From Streptomyces antimycoticus (lineage in GTDB: Bacteria > Actinomycetota > Actinomycetes > Streptomycetales > Streptomycetaceae), in contig NZ_BJHV01000001.1 of the NCBI RefSeq assembly GCF_005405925.1, forward strand, positions 5,208,001 through 5,272,000: DNA of 64,000 bases, written 5' to 3'. The notes beneath the pieces are model-generated. The model worked only from the letters and a program-made list of their open reading frames with translations. It ran no database searches and had not been told where the DNA came from. The first letter of the stretch is position 1, and every line of letters begins with the position of its first letter. This document shows positions 10,189-19,845 of the stretch, one piece after another. The position numbers and the translations under genes were made by a program.

Positions 10189-11778
10189 TCACCGCGAGCG
10201 GGACGCCGACGTACTCGTCCCGGCCGCGTCCGTCCCGCCCGTGCCCCTCCCGGCCACGCCCTTCTCGGCCCGGGCGGCGATGTTCCGGGCCATACCGCCG
10301 AAGACGAGGGCGTGGAAGGGCGCGACCGACCACCAGTAGAGATGTCCGGCGAGGCCGCGCGGATGGAACAGCGCCCGCTGCCGGTACACCGTCCCGCCCC
10401 GCGCGTCCCGGTCGACCGTCATCTCCAGCCAGGCCAGGCCCGGCAGCCGCATCTCGGCCCGCAGCCGCAGCAGCCGGGGCGGCAGGACCTCCTCCACCCG
10501 CCAGAAGTCGAGGCTGTCCCCCACCCTGAGCCGCGCCGCGTCCCGGCGGCCCCGGCGCAGCCCGACGCCGCCCACCAGGGTGTCGATCCAGCCGCGCAGC
10601 GCCCAGGCGAGCGGCATCGAGTACCACCCGTTCTCCCCGCCGATCCCCTCCACCACCCGCCAGACGTCCTCCGGCGAGGCGTTAACCGCGCGTGCGCGGC
10701 GGTCCTGGTAGAGGCTGCCGCCCGCCCAGTCGGGGTCAGTGGGCAGCGGATCGCCGGCCGCTCCGGGGGTGGCGGCGGAGGACCAGCGGGTGGCCACCTT
10801 CGCGTCGCGGACCCGGCGCAGGGCCAGCTCCAGCGCCCGGTCCACGCCGAGCGGCCCGCCCGGCGGGTCCGGCACATAGCGGACGATGTCCCGTTCGGCG
10901 CACACCACTTCATGGCGCAGCGACTCCACCAGCGGGCGGGCGATGGCGCCGGGTACGGGCGTGACCAGGCCGACCCAGAGACTGGACAGCCTGGGGGTGA
11001 GCACCGGCACCGGGGCGACCAGACGCCGCCGCAGCCCGGTCACCTCCGCGTACCGCCGCATCATGTCGAGGTAGGTGAGGACGTCGGGGCCGCCGATGTC
11101 GAAGGTCCGGTGCACGTCGTCCGGCAGCGTGGCGCAGCCCACCAGCAGCCGCAGCACATCGCGGACGGCGATCGGCTGGGTGCGGGTGTGCACCCAGCGG
11201 GGCGTCACCATCACCGGCAGCCGCTCGGTGAGATAGCGGAGCATCTCGAACGAGGCCGAGCCCGAGCCGACGATCACCCCGGCCCGCAGGACGGCCGTCG
11301 GCACCCCGGAGTCCAGCAGCACCCGGCCCACCTCGGCCCGGGAGCGCAGATGGGGCGAGAGCGCGCGCTCGGGGACCCCGCCCGGGGTCAGCCCACCGAG
11401 ATAGACGATCCGGCGGACCCCCGCGGCCCGGGCCCGCTCGCCGAAGATCCGGGCGGCCCGGCGGTCGGTCTCCTCGAAGCCGGGTCCGGTGCCCAGCGCG
11501 TGCACCAGGTAGTACGCGACGTCCACGCCCTCCATGGCGGCGCCGAGGGACTCCTCGTCGGTCACATCGCCGCGTACGGTCTCCACCCGCCCCGCCCAGG
11601 GGTGATCGCGCAGCTTCTCGGGCGAGCGGGCCACACATCGCACCTGATGGCCCGCGGCCAGCAGCTCGGGCACCAGCCTGCCGCCGATATAGCCGGTGGC
11701 GCCGGTGACCAGGCAGCGGCGCGGCTCCTGCGCACCGCGCTCACGGTGCGGCTCCGGCGAACGCTCGGGAACAGCCAT
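10189..11778 (-). CDS. SDR-family NAD(P)-binding protein fused to a DUF2867 domain
   Basis: A 529-aa two-domain protein. Residues about 20-300 are an atypical short-chain dehydrogenase/NmrA-like Rossmann domain beginning CLVTGATGYIGGRLVPELL. Residues about 350-510 match the DUF2867 (SRPBCC-like, ligand-pocket) domain, recognisable from SLYQDRRARAV and DSLDFWRVEEV. This fusion is common in actinobacteria; the reaction is unknown and may be redox modification of a lipophilic compound. The ATG at 11778 (MAVPERSPEP) is chosen because the upstream extension is not conserved-looking. It is convergent with the P450. Confidence 0.85.
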   Translation of the reverse strand: MAVPERSPEPHRERGAQEPRRCLVTGATGYIGGRLVPELLAAGHQVRCVARSPEKLRDHPWAGRVETVRGDVTDEESLGAAMEGVDVAYYLVHALGTGPGFEETDRRAARIFGERARAAGVRRIVYLGGLTPGGVPERALSPHLRSRAEVGRVLLDSGVPTAVLRAGVIVGSGSASFEMLRYLTERLPVMVTPRWVHTRTQPIAVRDVLRLLVGCATLPDDVHRTFDIGGPDVLTYLDMMRRYAEVTGLRRRLVAPVPVLTPRLSSLWVGLVTPVPGAIARPLVESLRHEVVCAERDIVRYVPDPPGGPLGVDRALELALRRVRDAKVATRWSSAATPGAAGDPLPTDPDWAGGSLYQDRRARAVNASPEDVWRVVEGIGGENGWYSMPLAWALRGWIDTLVGGVGLRRGRRDAARLRVGDSLDFWRVEEVLPPRLLRLRAEMRLPGLAWLEMTVDRDARGGTVYRQRALFHPRGLAGHLYWWSVAPFHALVFGGMARNIAARAEKGVAGRGTGGTDAAGTSTSASRSR

Positions 11779-12128
11779 GAGGCCATGGTGCGCGGGCAGG
11801 ACAAAACCTGCGAGGTGGGCTCCCTTCGGCGGCATTGTCCGTATCAGGTAGTGGAGGTCGCTTTCCGGTCTCCCCGACCTTCGAGCCTCTCAGCCCGGCC
11901 ATCTAGGAAACGCTCCGGGGGACTGACGTCCTCTGTCCTGAGCGCCTCTCCGGTCGAGCTCCCTCGCTCGCCCCGCAGGCTGCTATTTACGTTACTCCGA
12001 CCCTCTTTGAGCGCCTAGCCCCTTTCATGCATTTTTTCCGTTTTTCCGATCCGGGCGAAGATCGGCCCCGGCCCGGCACTCGGGCGCCTTGGCTGCGCCG
12101 GGAGGGGCTTGGCCGGTAGGCTTTCCGT
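11779..12128. other. 350-bp divergent intergenic region
   Basis: No gene is seen. The stretch 11990-12050 is unusually T-rich for this genome. TAGGCT at 12117-12122 lies 6 bases before the GTG at 12129 and looks like a -10 box of a leaderless transcript; no good -35 is visible. Confidence 0.4.
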
Positions 12129-12428
12129 GTGATCTTCAAGCGCATCGGAAACGGTCGGCCCTATCCCGACCACGGACGGGAAAGCACCCGCCAATGGGCG
12201 GATGTCGCCCCACGCCCGGTACGTCTTGACCAGTTGGTCACGACGAAGCAGCAGCTCGACCTGGAGACACTGCTCGCGGAGGACTCGACGTTCTACGGGG
12301 ACCTCTTCGCCCATGTCGTGAAATGGCAGGGCGACCTCTATCTGGAGGACGGGCTGCACCGGGCGGTGCGCGCCGCGCTCCAGCAGCGCCAGGTGCTCCA
12401 CGCGCGGGTCCTGGAGCTCGAGGGCTGA
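12129..12428 (+). CDS. Small conserved actinobacterial protein, VapB-antitoxin-like annotation in relatives
   Basis: A 99-aa soluble protein beginning with GTG (MIFKRIGNGRPYPDHGRES). I recognise the family as widely conserved in Streptomyces, where it is often labelled a VapB-family antitoxin, but no toxin gene is adjacent and I see no DNA-binding motif that proves this. A TAGGCT -10 box 6 bases before the start suggests leaderless translation. It precedes a LytR_C-domain gene on the same strand. Function should be treated as unknown. Confidence 0.75.
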   Translation: MIFKRIGNGRPYPDHGRESTRQWADVAPRPVRLDQLVTTKQQLDLETLLAEDSTFYGDLFAHVVKWQGDLYLEDGLHRAVRAALQQRQVLHARVLELEG

Positions 12429-12492
12429 CCGCGTCCGCGCCCCCGGTGACCGATCACCGCTGATCGACTTCCGATCTCTGTTGACCCTTTCG

Positions 12493-12512
12493 GGTTGGTC
12501 TGAGCACCAACC
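12493..12512. promoter_or_regulatory. GGTTGGT/ACCAACC inverted repeat upstream of the LytR_C gene
   Basis: Seven-base perfect arms with a 6-base spacer (CTGAGC), 49 bp ahead of the ATG at 12561. It follows a TTGACC hexamer at 12481-12486, so it could be an operator. Confidence 0.4.
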
Positions 12513-12560
12513 ATTGATCATTTAGTAGGCATCGCCACCTGGCCGCACTACGCTGCGCTC

Positions 12561-13262
12561 ATGAGCATGCTGACCCCTCCCGGCATGGGCGGAAAGTACC
12601 GCATTACGGGCGATCGCTACCCGCGGATGAGTCGACCCCGGAGCCGTCGGCGGCTGATGTTCGCCGCATTCGGCTCGGTCCTGACGCTCGGCCTGGTCGG
12701 CTGGGGAACGCTTCAGCTCATCGACGTCTTCTCCGGCGACAGCGACGACCAGACGGTCCGCGCGGCGCACGGCACCGGGGACTGCGAGCGCGGCGACAAG
12801 CGCCCCGACGAGAAGGCGAAGTCCGGCCGGTCCGACGGCGGCCAGAGCGGTCAGGGCGGCCGGCAGGGCCGTACGGGCGGGAAGCTGCCGAAGCCCTCCC
12901 AGATCACGGTCAACGTCTACAACGCGACCACGCGCTCCGGCCTCGCCAAGGACACCGCGAAGGAGCTGGAGAAGCGCGGCTTCAAGATCGGGAAGGTGGG
13001 CAACGCCCCGGCCCAGTACGACAAGAAGGTCAAGACCACCGGGATGCTGCTCGGCGCCCCCGGCGCCGGCGACGGGGCCTTCAATGTGCTCGGCACACAG
13101 CTCAGCGGCGCCCAGACCAAGAACGACGCGCGCGACGGCAAGGACATCGACCTGATCATCGGCAACGGTTTCAAGGACCTGGTCAAGCAGAAGGACGCCG
13201 ACAAGGCGCTGGCCGCCCTGGCCAAGCCCTCGCCCGCGCCCTCCGGAAAGCCCTGCCGCTGA
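12561..13262 (+). CDS. LytR C-terminal-domain membrane-anchored protein
   Basis: A 233-aa protein with a short cytoplasmic basic N-terminus (MSRPRSRRR), one transmembrane helix at about residues 31-52, a Gly/Lys/Asp-rich linker, and a LytR_C domain from about residue 113 (ITVNVYNATTRSGLAKDTAKELEKRGFKIGKVGNAP). LytR_C domains occur on LytR-CpsA-Psr cell-wall ligases and on stand-alone extracellular proteins like this one; the catalytic LCP domain is absent. It probably acts at the cell envelope. The ATG at 12561 lies 6 bases after a possible TACGCT -10 box, so the message may be leaderless. Confidence 0.88.
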   Translation: MSMLTPPGMGGKYRITGDRYPRMSRPRSRRRLMFAAFGSVLTLGLVGWGTLQLIDVFSGDSDDQTVRAAHGTGDCERGDKRPDEKAKSGRSDGGQSGQGGRQGRTGGKLPKPSQITVNVYNATTRSGLAKDTAKELEKRGFKIGKVGNAPAQYDKKVKTTGMLLGAPGAGDGAFNVLGTQLSGAQTKNDARDGKDIDLIIGNGFKDLVKQKDADKALAALAKPSPAPSGKPCR

Positions 13263-13293
13263 CCGACCGCGTCAGAGCACCCTTAAGCGGTTC

Positions 13294-13929
13294 TCAGCCC
13301 GCGCTCCCGTACATCCGGTCACCCGCGTCGCCGAGCCCGGGCACGATGTACCCCTGCTCGTTGAGCCGCTCGTCGATGGACGAGGTGACCACCGTCACCG
13401 GCGCGCCCGCCAGTTCGCGCTCCATGAGCTCGACACCCTGCGGCGCCGCCAGCAGACACAGCGCGGTCACATCGTCGGCGCCCCGCGATATCAGCTCCCT
13501 GATCGCCGCGACCAGCGTCCCACCGGTGGCGAGCATCGGGTCCAGGACGTACACCTGACGGCCGGAGAGGTCCTCGGGCATCCGGGTGGCGTAGGTGGAC
13601 GCCTGCAGCGTCTCCTCGTCACGGATCATGCCCAGGAAGCCGACCTCCGCGGTGGGCAGCAGCCGCACCATGCCGTCCAGCATCCCGAGACCGGCCCGCA
13701 GGATCGGCACGACCATGGGGCGCGGGTGGGACAGCCGTACTCCGGTCGTGGCCGTCACCGGGGTCTGGATGTCGACCTGCTCGGTGCGCACATCGCGCGT
13801 GGCCTCGTACGCGAGCAGGGTCACCAGCTCGTCGGCGAGCCGCCGGAAGGTGGGGGAGTCGGTGCGCTTGTCGCGCAGCGTGGTGAGTTTGTGCGCCACC
13901 AGCGGGTGGTCGACGACGTGGATCCGCAT
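13294..13929 (-). CDS. upp: Uracil phosphoribosyltransferase
   Basis: Salvages uracil by transferring phosphoribose from PRPP to give UMP. The 211-aa protein has the full family layout: N-terminal [20 protein letters not shown], the RAGLGMLDG hood segment, and the PRPP loop [16 protein letters not shown], ending in [14 protein letters not shown], which binds uracil. Length is exactly typical. The ATG at 13929 is the family start; the longer open frame is not homologous. It is convergent with the LytR_C gene and divergent from a 55-aa basic protein gene. Confidence 0.98.
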   Translation of the reverse strand: MRIHVVDHPLVAHKLTTLRDKRTDSPTFRRLADELVTLLAYEATRDVRTEQVDIQTPVTATTGVRLSHPRPMVVPILRAGLGMLDGMVRLLPTAEVGFLGMIRDEETLQASTYATRMPEDLSGRQVYVLDPMLATGGTLVAAIRELISRGADDVTALCLLAAPQGVELMERELAGAPVTVVTSSIDERLNEQGYIVPGLGDAGDRMYGSAG

Positions 13930-14116
13930 GGCAACGACACTAACCGAGCCTCCCGAGCCCGGCTGCCGCCGGTGGCCCCGTCCGCCCCTCCGTGCGCCTC
14001 CCCCGCGCTCAACCGTCTGCCGCCGCACTGGAATCAAACCGCCGTTTCGGGGGAAAGTGGGCAGCAGCGCCCGGAGTGCCCCCGGGCGACACCTCGGCCC
14101 CGAGGAGTGATTGACC

Positions 14117-14284
14117 ATGGCCGACGCGACCGCGAAGGAAACCTCCGCGGAACGCCGCCGCCGTCGCGACCGCTTCCTGCGCGCGCTGAACGAGGCCAGA
14201 GCGGTGCGGAACCAGGTGCGTCCCCGCCAGGCCCGCGCGGCCCGGATGCGCCGGGCGATACACATGCGGACGTTTTCCTGGTGA
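14117..14284 (+). CDS. 55-aa arginine-rich basic protein
   Basis: A short gene ([20 protein letters not shown]...HMRTFSW) preceded by GAGGAG about 10 bases from the ATG. The product is very basic (about 17 Arg) and helical, suggesting nucleic-acid or ribosome contact. I consider it real because of the ribosome site, codon pattern and its place in the conserved upp-tadA neighbourhood. Function unknown. Confidence 0.6.
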   Translation: MADATAKETSAERRRRRDRFLRALNEARAVRNQVRPRQARAARMRRAIHMRTFSW

Positions 14285-14429
14285 GTTCTGGTGGGCTTCC
14301 GCCGAACCGCCGGAGGGGGTTTCCGCGCGTTTCGATTCCGTCCGCGTGAGCCACATCTCTTTGGACTGGTGCACGACGCAGCGTGGAAGACCTCTCGCGA
14401 CGCGACGGTTTCTGCCACGATTCCGATTG

Positions 14430-14450
14430 GGGCGGGACACTGTCCCGCCC
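14430..14450. promoter_or_regulatory. 21-bp perfect palindrome GGGCGGGACA-C-TGTCCCGCCC
   Basis: Ten-base perfect arms around one base, 36 bp ahead of the GTG at 14486. It could be the terminator of the 55-aa gene or an operator for the tadA pair. It lacks a T-tract, and the near-absence of a loop argues for a protein-binding site. Confidence 0.5.
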
Positions 14451-14485
14451 GCCCCGGCACGCCTATGACCAGTGGGAGAGTCACG

Positions 14486-15001
14486 GTGTACTTCGCCGCA
14501 TTGCTCGCGCGCACCGCAGAAGGGTGGGAAGCGAGCGACACAGAGCTCGATGACGTGGAAACCCTGACGGATCTGATCGAACTGGCCCGTCTGGCCTCCG
14601 AGGACGACGACACGGTATTGGCCTTCATCGAGCACGAAGACGCGTGGTTCGGCGTCGTCCGTGTGGACGGCGAGGACGACCCGCACATCTACGTATCGGA
14701 CGCGGCAGCGGCCGCCCGCACCTCGTACGGCTCGATGCTCACCGACGAGCTGCTCGGCCGGGACCCCGACGACGATCTGGACAGCCTGGTCGACCTGGAC
14801 GGCACCGAGGACGGGGAGCCGGACCGGGACGACGAGGACGCGGACGACGCCCCGGTCCCGCTCGGCCCGCTCGGCGACGCCGACATCCTGGCCGACTACG
14901 GCATGGACGAGAAGGAGCTGAAGTCCCTCGACGGGGACGCCCTCGAATCGATCGCCGAGATGCTGGGCTGCAGCATGGAGGGGCTGGAGGCGGTGCGCTG
15001 A
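14486..15001 (+). CDS. tRNA adenosine deaminase-associated protein
   Basis: A 171-aa acidic protein starting [26 protein letters not shown]. This family is found immediately upstream of tadA throughout actinobacteria and is named for that linkage. The middle (about residues 90-130) is an Asp/Glu-rich linker, and the C-terminal [27 protein letters not shown] is a conserved helical segment. GTG 14486 is chosen (GGGAG 8 bases upstream); an in-frame ATG at 14465 is possible. It lies 101 bp before tadA and is probably co-transcribed. Biochemical role unknown; helping TadA is inferred from context. Confidence 0.85.
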   Translation: MYFAALLARTAEGWEASDTELDDVETLTDLIELARLASEDDDTVLAFIEHEDAWFGVVRVDGEDDPHIYVSDAAAAARTSYGSMLTDELLGRDPDDDLDSLVDLDGTEDGEPDRDDEDADDAPVPLGPLGDADILADYGMDEKELKSLDGDALESIAEMLGCSMEGLEAVR

Positions 15002-15102
15002 CCGCCGCAGCCATGCCACCCACCCCGTCACCGCACTGATCCAAGTGATCCACACGAGCCGCGGACGCAACCGATCCGCACGAACAGATCCACACTGACG
15101 TC

Positions 15103-15603
15103 ATGACCGATCCGCTGACCGGCCTCCTGCCCGGCCCCGAACCCGACCCCCTGCGCGATCCCTGGCGCGCCCCGATGCGCCTGGCGCTGGAGGAGGCGGT
15201 ACGGGCACCCGAGACGGGAGATGTGCCGGTCGGCGCCGTCGTGCTGGGTCCGGACGGCTCGGTACTCGGCCGCGGCCGCAACGAGCGCGAGGCCCACGGC
15301 GACCCCACGGCCCACGCCGAGGTCCTCGCCCTCCGAGCCGCCGCCCACCACCTCGGCGGCTGGCGGCTGACCGGCTGCACCCTGGTGGTCACCCTGGAGC
15401 CGTGCACGATGTGCGCCGGCGCGATCGTCCTGTCCCGCCTGGACCGGCTGGTCTACGGCGCCGTGGACGAGAAGGCCGGCGCGGTCGGCTCCCTCTGGGA
15501 CGTCGTCCGCGACCGCCGCCTCAACCACCGCCCCGAGGTCATCGCGGGCGTCTTGGCGGAGGCGTGCGCGGCCCCCCTGACCACCTTCTTCCGCAAGTCC
15601 TGA
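15103..15603 (+). CDS. tadA: tRNA-specific adenosine-34 deaminase
   Basis: Converts adenosine to inosine at the wobble base of tRNA-Arg(ACG), a tRNA that is itself encoded in this window at 60741-60813. The 166-aa protein contains the zinc deaminase motif H71-A-E73 (TAHAEVLALR) and PCTMC with ligands Cys101 and Cys104. An N-terminal extension of about 20 residues precedes the catalytic core. The ATG at 15103 has a weak ribosome site; an internal ATG at codon 25 cannot be excluded. Essential in most bacteria. Confidence 0.95.
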   Translation: MTDPLTGLLPGPEPDPLRDPWRAPMRLALEEAVRAPETGDVPVGAVVLGPDGSVLGRGRNEREAHGDPTAHAEVLALRAAAHHLGGWRLTGCTLVVTLEPCTMCAGAIVLSRLDRLVYGAVDEKAGAVGSLWDVVRDRRLNHRPEVIAGVLAEACAAPLTTFFRKS

Positions 15604-15671
15604 CTCCTGCGCCCGGGTCCGCCCCGTAACCGATTTCGGTTCCCGGCCACCCGTCCGCTAGGCTCTCCCTC

Positions 15672-15758
15672 GGTAGCGTGTCCGAGCGGCCGAAGGAGCG
15701 CGCCTCGAAAGCGCGTGAGGGGGCAACTCCTCCGTGGGTTCAAATCCCACCGCTACCG
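15672..15758 (+). tRNA. tRNA-Ser (CGA)
   Basis: An 87-nt class II tRNA. The acceptor arms GGTAGCG/CGCTACC pair, the anticodon loop is CTCGAAA giving anticodon CGA, a long variable arm is present, and the T-loop is GGTTCAAATCC. CCA is not encoded. Confidence 0.97.
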
Positions 15759-15767
15759 CCGCTGAGA

Positions 15768-15803
15768 ACGTAGGGCCCGGCTCTTATGAGCCGGGCCCTA
15801 CGT
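15768..15803. terminator. Bidirectional hairpin between tRNA-Ser and the Pro/Gln-rich protein gene
   Basis: Sixteen-base perfect arms (15768-15783 and 15788-15803) around the loop TTAT. It sits between a plus-strand tRNA and a minus-strand gene that converge, so it can end both transcripts. Confidence 0.85.
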
Positions 15804-15827
15804 GTGTGCGGTGGTCGTCCCATCCCG

Positions 15828-17239
15828 TCAAGACGGGGGCGGCTGCTCCGGGGGTTGCTGCTGGTTGGGGTCGGGCTGCTGCTGTGGCTGGTCCTGCGGG
15901 GGCTGGTTGGGGGGCGGTTGGTTCGGCGGGGGCTGGTTCGGGGGCGGGGGCGGCTGCGGCGGGGGCTGGTTCGGCGGCGGTTGGTTCGGGGGCGGCTGGT
16001 TCGGCGGGGGCTGGTTGGGCGGCGGCTGGTTCGGGGCGGCTGATTGGGCGGGGGCTGGTTCGGCGGGGGCTGCGGCTGCTGACCCGGATCCGTGGGCTGG
16101 TCCTGGGGCTGTTGCTGACCCGGGTCGGAGGGCTGGTCCTGCGGCTGCGGCTGCTGGCCCGGGTCCGTGGGCTGGTCCTGCGGCTGCTGACCCGGATCGG
16201 AGGGCTGGTCCTGCGGCTGCGGCTGCTGGCCCGGGTCCGTGGGCTGGTCCTGCGGCTGCTGACCCGGATCGGTGGGCTGGTCGGAGGGCTGCGACTGCTG
16301 CGAGGGGGTCCCGGACGGGCGATCGGTCTCCAGCGGGGTGAACCGGTCGGACGGCTTCAGGCTGACCTTCGGCGCTTCCCGCAGCCGCGGGGCGTGCTGC
16401 TCGCCCGGCATCGCCAGGGAGGACGGGTAGTCGGCCCGTGCCAGCACGGTGTCGCGCGGGTTCCCGCTGCCGTCACCGTCGCCGAGCGGGCGCTTCAGGA
16501 GCTCGGTCTTGCCGGCCCCCACCAGGACGAGGTGCTTGATGTCCTTCGTGGCCGGCCGGATGACGGTCACCGTGGTCCGGGAGAAACCGTTCCACTGGGG
16601 CCCGGTGAAGGTCGGCTTGGCGTTGCGCGGCGGGGCCGAGACCCTTACGGGATTTCCGGAGTCGCACTTCACGACCGGCGCGCCGTGCTCATCGACGAAA
16701 ACCGCCGTTCCGGCCTGGAGGACGGCGGACACCGGCTTCACCCCGCCGCGATAGCCGTAGGTCTTCGCATAGGTGTCGGAGCGCAGCGTGGCGCTCGTGA
16801 GCCGCTGGACGAAGCCGGGGATGTCGTCCTGCCTGATGTGCTGGACCCGGCTCCAGGCGGCCCCCCTCTTCTTGTCGGCGTCGAGGTCATGGGTCAGTCC
16901 CTGCCGGTCGCAGGGCTGCCGGTTCCGGACGCCGGCGTAGAGACCGGGGGTGTCGCCGCGGAAGGCCCGGCCTCCGTTGGACGGCGAGACCACGTGTTTG
17001 CGGTCATGGCCGACGGAGGAGGTGAACGCGGGGACCGAGGTCCTTCCGACGGGTTCGCGCCGGTATTCGACCGTCGAGGCGAATCGGGGGGCTTCCCCGG
17101 AAGCCTGTCTGGAAGCTTTCCCGGAGGCCTTTTCGGAGGAGGAGACCATCCCAAGGACCACCACGACGGCCACCACGACGACGAAACCGACGAAGAGTGC
17201 TGAGCGACGTGAGGTGAGGTGCCATGAGATCGAGCGCAT
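15828..17239 (-). CDS. Membrane-anchored Pro/Gln-rich secreted protein (DUF6777-like), frameshifted near the C-terminus
   Basis: Start ATG 17239 (ribosome site GGAGAG). An N-terminal transmembrane helix (about residues 14-32, VGFVVVVAVVVVLGMV) leads to an extracellular domain that I think resembles Streptomyces DUF6777, with paired Cys. Then come tandem repeats of about 12 residues (QPTDPGQQPQDQ, QPSDPGQQPQ) and a PPNQPP repeat. Near 16033 the frame switches to Arg/Ser/Thr-rich sequence and would run through the terminator hairpin into the tRNA. Restoring one C there continues NQPPPNQPP and ends at the stop at 15828, giving 470 aa. So this is a one-base loss (error or mutation). Function unknown; probably cell-wall associated. 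Confidence 0.7.
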
Positions 17240-17539
17240 TTCCCTCTCCTTCCCTTCCCTCGCCCCCATCCTGCGCTCGCCCCGCCCGCCCCCGCTTCCC
17301 CCGAAGCCTTGACATCTCACCCCACTTTTGGGGGACTTGGCCAGGGTTTGCCCGCCGCCGCTCGCAGAACCGCCCCCGGTCCGGTGGCCCGGACCGGGGG
17401 CGGTCGCCGCCCCTCGCGGTCTGTGTGCGGCGCCCCCTCCGACCATGTCGGATGTTCGCCGCGTATCTAGACTAAACGGACCTGCTCCAGTTGGCAGGGG
17501 AACGGACCGGACAACGGTCGGCGGCCGAGGAGGACCCGG
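17240..17539. other. 300-bp divergent promoter region
   Basis: No gene is seen. It holds a TTGACA hexamer (17309-17314, plus strand), a CCCCA-CTTT-TGGGG inverted repeat just after it, and an AT-rich TCTAGACTAAA stretch at about 17467-17477 that may be the -10 region of the stress-protein gene. Confidence 0.4.
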
Positions 17540-18424
17540 ATGAGCGGCGCTGTCGTGGCGGGGGTCGACGGATCGCAGCGCAGCCTTACGGCGGCCGAAT
17601 GGGCCGCGTGGGAGGCGGCGCGGCGCGGGCGCGTCCTGCGGCTCGTGCACGCCAGTCCACCGCTGCCGCGCCGGGTCTCGCCGGTGCCCGGGGCGGACGC
17701 CTGGCAGCACGTGGGCGAGCAGATGCTCGGGCAGACGGTCGCCGACTTCCGGGCGCGCGATCCGGACCTCGAGATCGTCGGGGAGCACACCGCCGCCGAA
17801 CCGGCCGAGGCGCTGCTCACGGCCGCCGCGGGCGCCGGGCTGCTGGTGGTCGGGGCCCGGGGCTGGGGAGGCTTCGACGGGCTGGCGCTGGGCTCCGTGG
17901 CGCTGCGGGTGGCGGCGATGGCTCAGTGCCCCGTCGTCACGGTCCCGGAGACACGGCGTACGGGCGGCGGATGGGACGGTGCGCATACGGACGAGGTGCA
18001 GCTCGGCTTCGACGCCCATGCCCCGGCGGAGGCGCCGGCCGACTTCGCGTTCCGCGCCGCGCAGGAGCGGGGCGTGCCGCTGCGGGTCGTGCATGCGTGG
18101 GCGCTGCCCCCGGCCTCCCCGTCGGCCTGGATGCTCACGGTGCTGGAGGAGGACCGCGCGATGTGGGAGGACCAGGAGAGCCAGGTGGTCTCCGACGCGC
18201 TGCGGCCGTGGCGGGAGAGGTATCCGGAGGTCACGGTGGTGCCGGATGTCATTCTGCTCAATCCGGCGGAGGCGCTGGTGAGGGCCTCGGAGCGAGCCGG
18301 GCTGCTGGTGATCGGGCGCCGTGCGGCCACCCGGCCGACCGAGCTGCGGCTGGGGCCGGTCGCCCATCCCGTACTGCACCACGCCCACTGCCCGGTGGCG
18401 GTCGTGCCGCACCCCGCACTCTGA
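17540..18424 (+). CDS. Universal stress protein with two UspA domains
   Basis: A 294-aa cytosolic protein with tandem UspA domains. The first (residues about 1-142) starts VVAGVDGSQRS and has the ATP-binding pattern GARGWGGFDGLALGSVA. The second (about 155-290) ends with VIGRRAATRPTELRLGPVAHPVLHHAHCPVAVVP, in which the glycine-rich nucleotide motif is weaker. The ATG at 17540 follows GGAGG. USPs bind ATP and respond to starvation or hypoxia; this type is common in actinobacteria. It is convergent with pfkA. Confidence 0.93.
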   Translation: MSGAVVAGVDGSQRSLTAAEWAAWEAARRGRVLRLVHASPPLPRRVSPVPGADAWQHVGEQMLGQTVADFRARDPDLEIVGEHTAAEPAEALLTAAAGAGLLVVGARGWGGFDGLALGSVALRVAAMAQCPVVTVPETRRTGGGWDGAHTDEVQLGFDAHAPAEAPADFAFRAAQERGVPLRVVHAWALPPASPSAWMLTVLEEDRAMWEDQESQVVSDALRPWRERYPEVTVVPDVILLNPAEALVRASERAGLLVIGRRAATRPTELRLGPVAHPVLHHAHCPVAVVPHPAL

Positions 18425-18428
18425 GCGC

Positions 18429-19453
18429 TCAGCCGAAGAACACCCCGAATTCGGAGTAGAGCGCGGGATCGACGGTCTTGGTGCCCGCCGTGGCCTCCGC
18501 CAGCGGTATACGCACGATGTCCGTGCCGCGCAGCGCCACCATCGTGCCGAAGTCCTGGTCCTTGACGGTGTCGATCGCGCGCAGCCCGAAGCGGGTGGCC
18601 AGCCAGCGGTCGAAGGCGCTGGGCGTCCCACCGCGCTGGATATGGCCCAGGACCGTGGTGCGGGCCTCCTTGCCGGTGCGGTCGGCGATCTCATGGGCCA
18701 GCCACTCGCCGATACCGGACAGCCGGACATGGCCGAACTCGTCCCGGCTGGAGTCCTTGACCACCATCTGCCCCTTCTTCGGCACGGCCCCCTCCGCCAC
18801 CACCACGATCGGTGCGTATCTGATCTTGAAGCGGTTCTCCACCCAGGCGCAGACCTGGCCGATGTCGAAGGGCTGCTCGGGGATGAGGATGACGTTGGCC
18901 CCGCCCGCGATGCCCGAGTGCAGCGCGATCCAGCCGGCGTGCCGCCCATCACCTCGACCACCAGGGCGCGGGTGTGGGATTCGGCGGTGGTGTGCAGCCG
19001 GTCGATCGCCTCGGTGGCGATATTGACGGCGGTGTCGAAGCCGAAGGTGTAGTCGGTGCCGGCCACGTCGTTGTCGATCGTCTTGGGCACTCCGACCACC
19101 TGGATGCCCTCGCCGCCCAGGGCCGCGGCGACGCCGAGCGTGTCCTCGCCGCCGATCGCGATGAGCGCGTCCACCTCGTACTCGGCGAGGGTCTCCCGCA
19201 CCCGGCCGACCCCGTCCTCGCTGGCCAGGGGATTGGTCCGGGAGGATCCGAGGATGGTGCCGCCGCGCGGCAGGATGCCGCGCACGGCCGGGACGTCCAG
19301 CGGCACGATGGCTCCTTCGAGCACGCCGCGCCAGCCGTCCCGCACTCCGACGAACTCGAGGCCGTGGACCTCCACGCCCTTTCGGACGATGCCGCGGATC
19401 GCGGCGTTGAGCCCGGGGCAGTCACCGCCGCCGGTCAGCACACCGACACGCAT
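18429..19453 (-). pseudogene. pfkA: 6-phosphofructokinase, single-base frameshift
   Basis: Phosphorylates fructose 6-phosphate in glycolysis. The frame from ATG 19453 reads MRVGVLTGGGDCPGLNAAIR, GGEDTLG and PKTIDNDVAGTDYTFGFDTA, all PFK hallmarks. At about 18943-18947 the expected VMGRHAGWIA is broken: one C is missing, so the frame goes to unrelated sequence. The next frame continues HAGWIALHSGIAGGANVILIPEQPFD...LGHIQRGGTPSAFDRWLATRFG to the stop at 18429. Adding one base gives a normal 341-aa enzyme. Streptomyces usually have several pfkA paralogues, so a true loss is tolerable, but sequencing error is more likely given four similar losses nearby. Confidence 0.9.
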
Positions 19454-19680
19454 CTCCGCTCCCTCCGCCGACGCCGCGAGCCGCTGCCGCCGCTGCTTCT
19501 GGCGCCACTCGTGTCACCCCCTCTTTCTCCAGAATCCACCCATTTGTAGCGCGGCGCCCACACCGGCGAAGGACCGTTTTCACAACACCAGTCTGTTCAT
19601 CCGACTGATACGACTGATGCGCCAGAGGTGTGGATAGACTCTCGCGACTGCACAAGGGCACAGCGGGAGAGGCAGCACAG

Positions 19681-19845
19681 ATGGCCCAGGCGAAGAAAAT
19701 CGTGCTCTATATGCTGATCGTCTTCGTGCTGTACACGATCATCAAGACGCCGGCCAGGGCAGCCGACCTCGTCCAGGTCGGTTTCGAGGGCATATCGGAC
19801 GCCGCGACGAGCGTCGGCGAGTTCATGACGGAACTGACCAAATAG
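19681..19845 (+). CDS. 54-aa single-pass membrane protein
   Basis: A small protein starting MAQAKKIVLYMLIVFVLYTIIKTP, i.e. a short basic N-terminus and one transmembrane helix (residues 7-23), then an amphipathic acidic tail. ATG 19681 is preceded by GGAGAGG. I believe similar small proteins are conserved in streptomycetes near sigF; function unknown. Confidence 0.75.
   Translation: MAQAKKIVLYMLIVFVLYTIIKTPARAADLVQVGFEGISDAATSVGEFMTELTK

Noticed and set aside
15740..19453. A single 1237-codon minus-strand frame joining PFK and the Pro/Gln-rich protein
   Set aside because: It exists only because a one-base loss in pfkA opens a random high-GC frame into the next gene in phase. The two ends belong to unrelated families, and the middle reads antisense to the universal stress protein gene.
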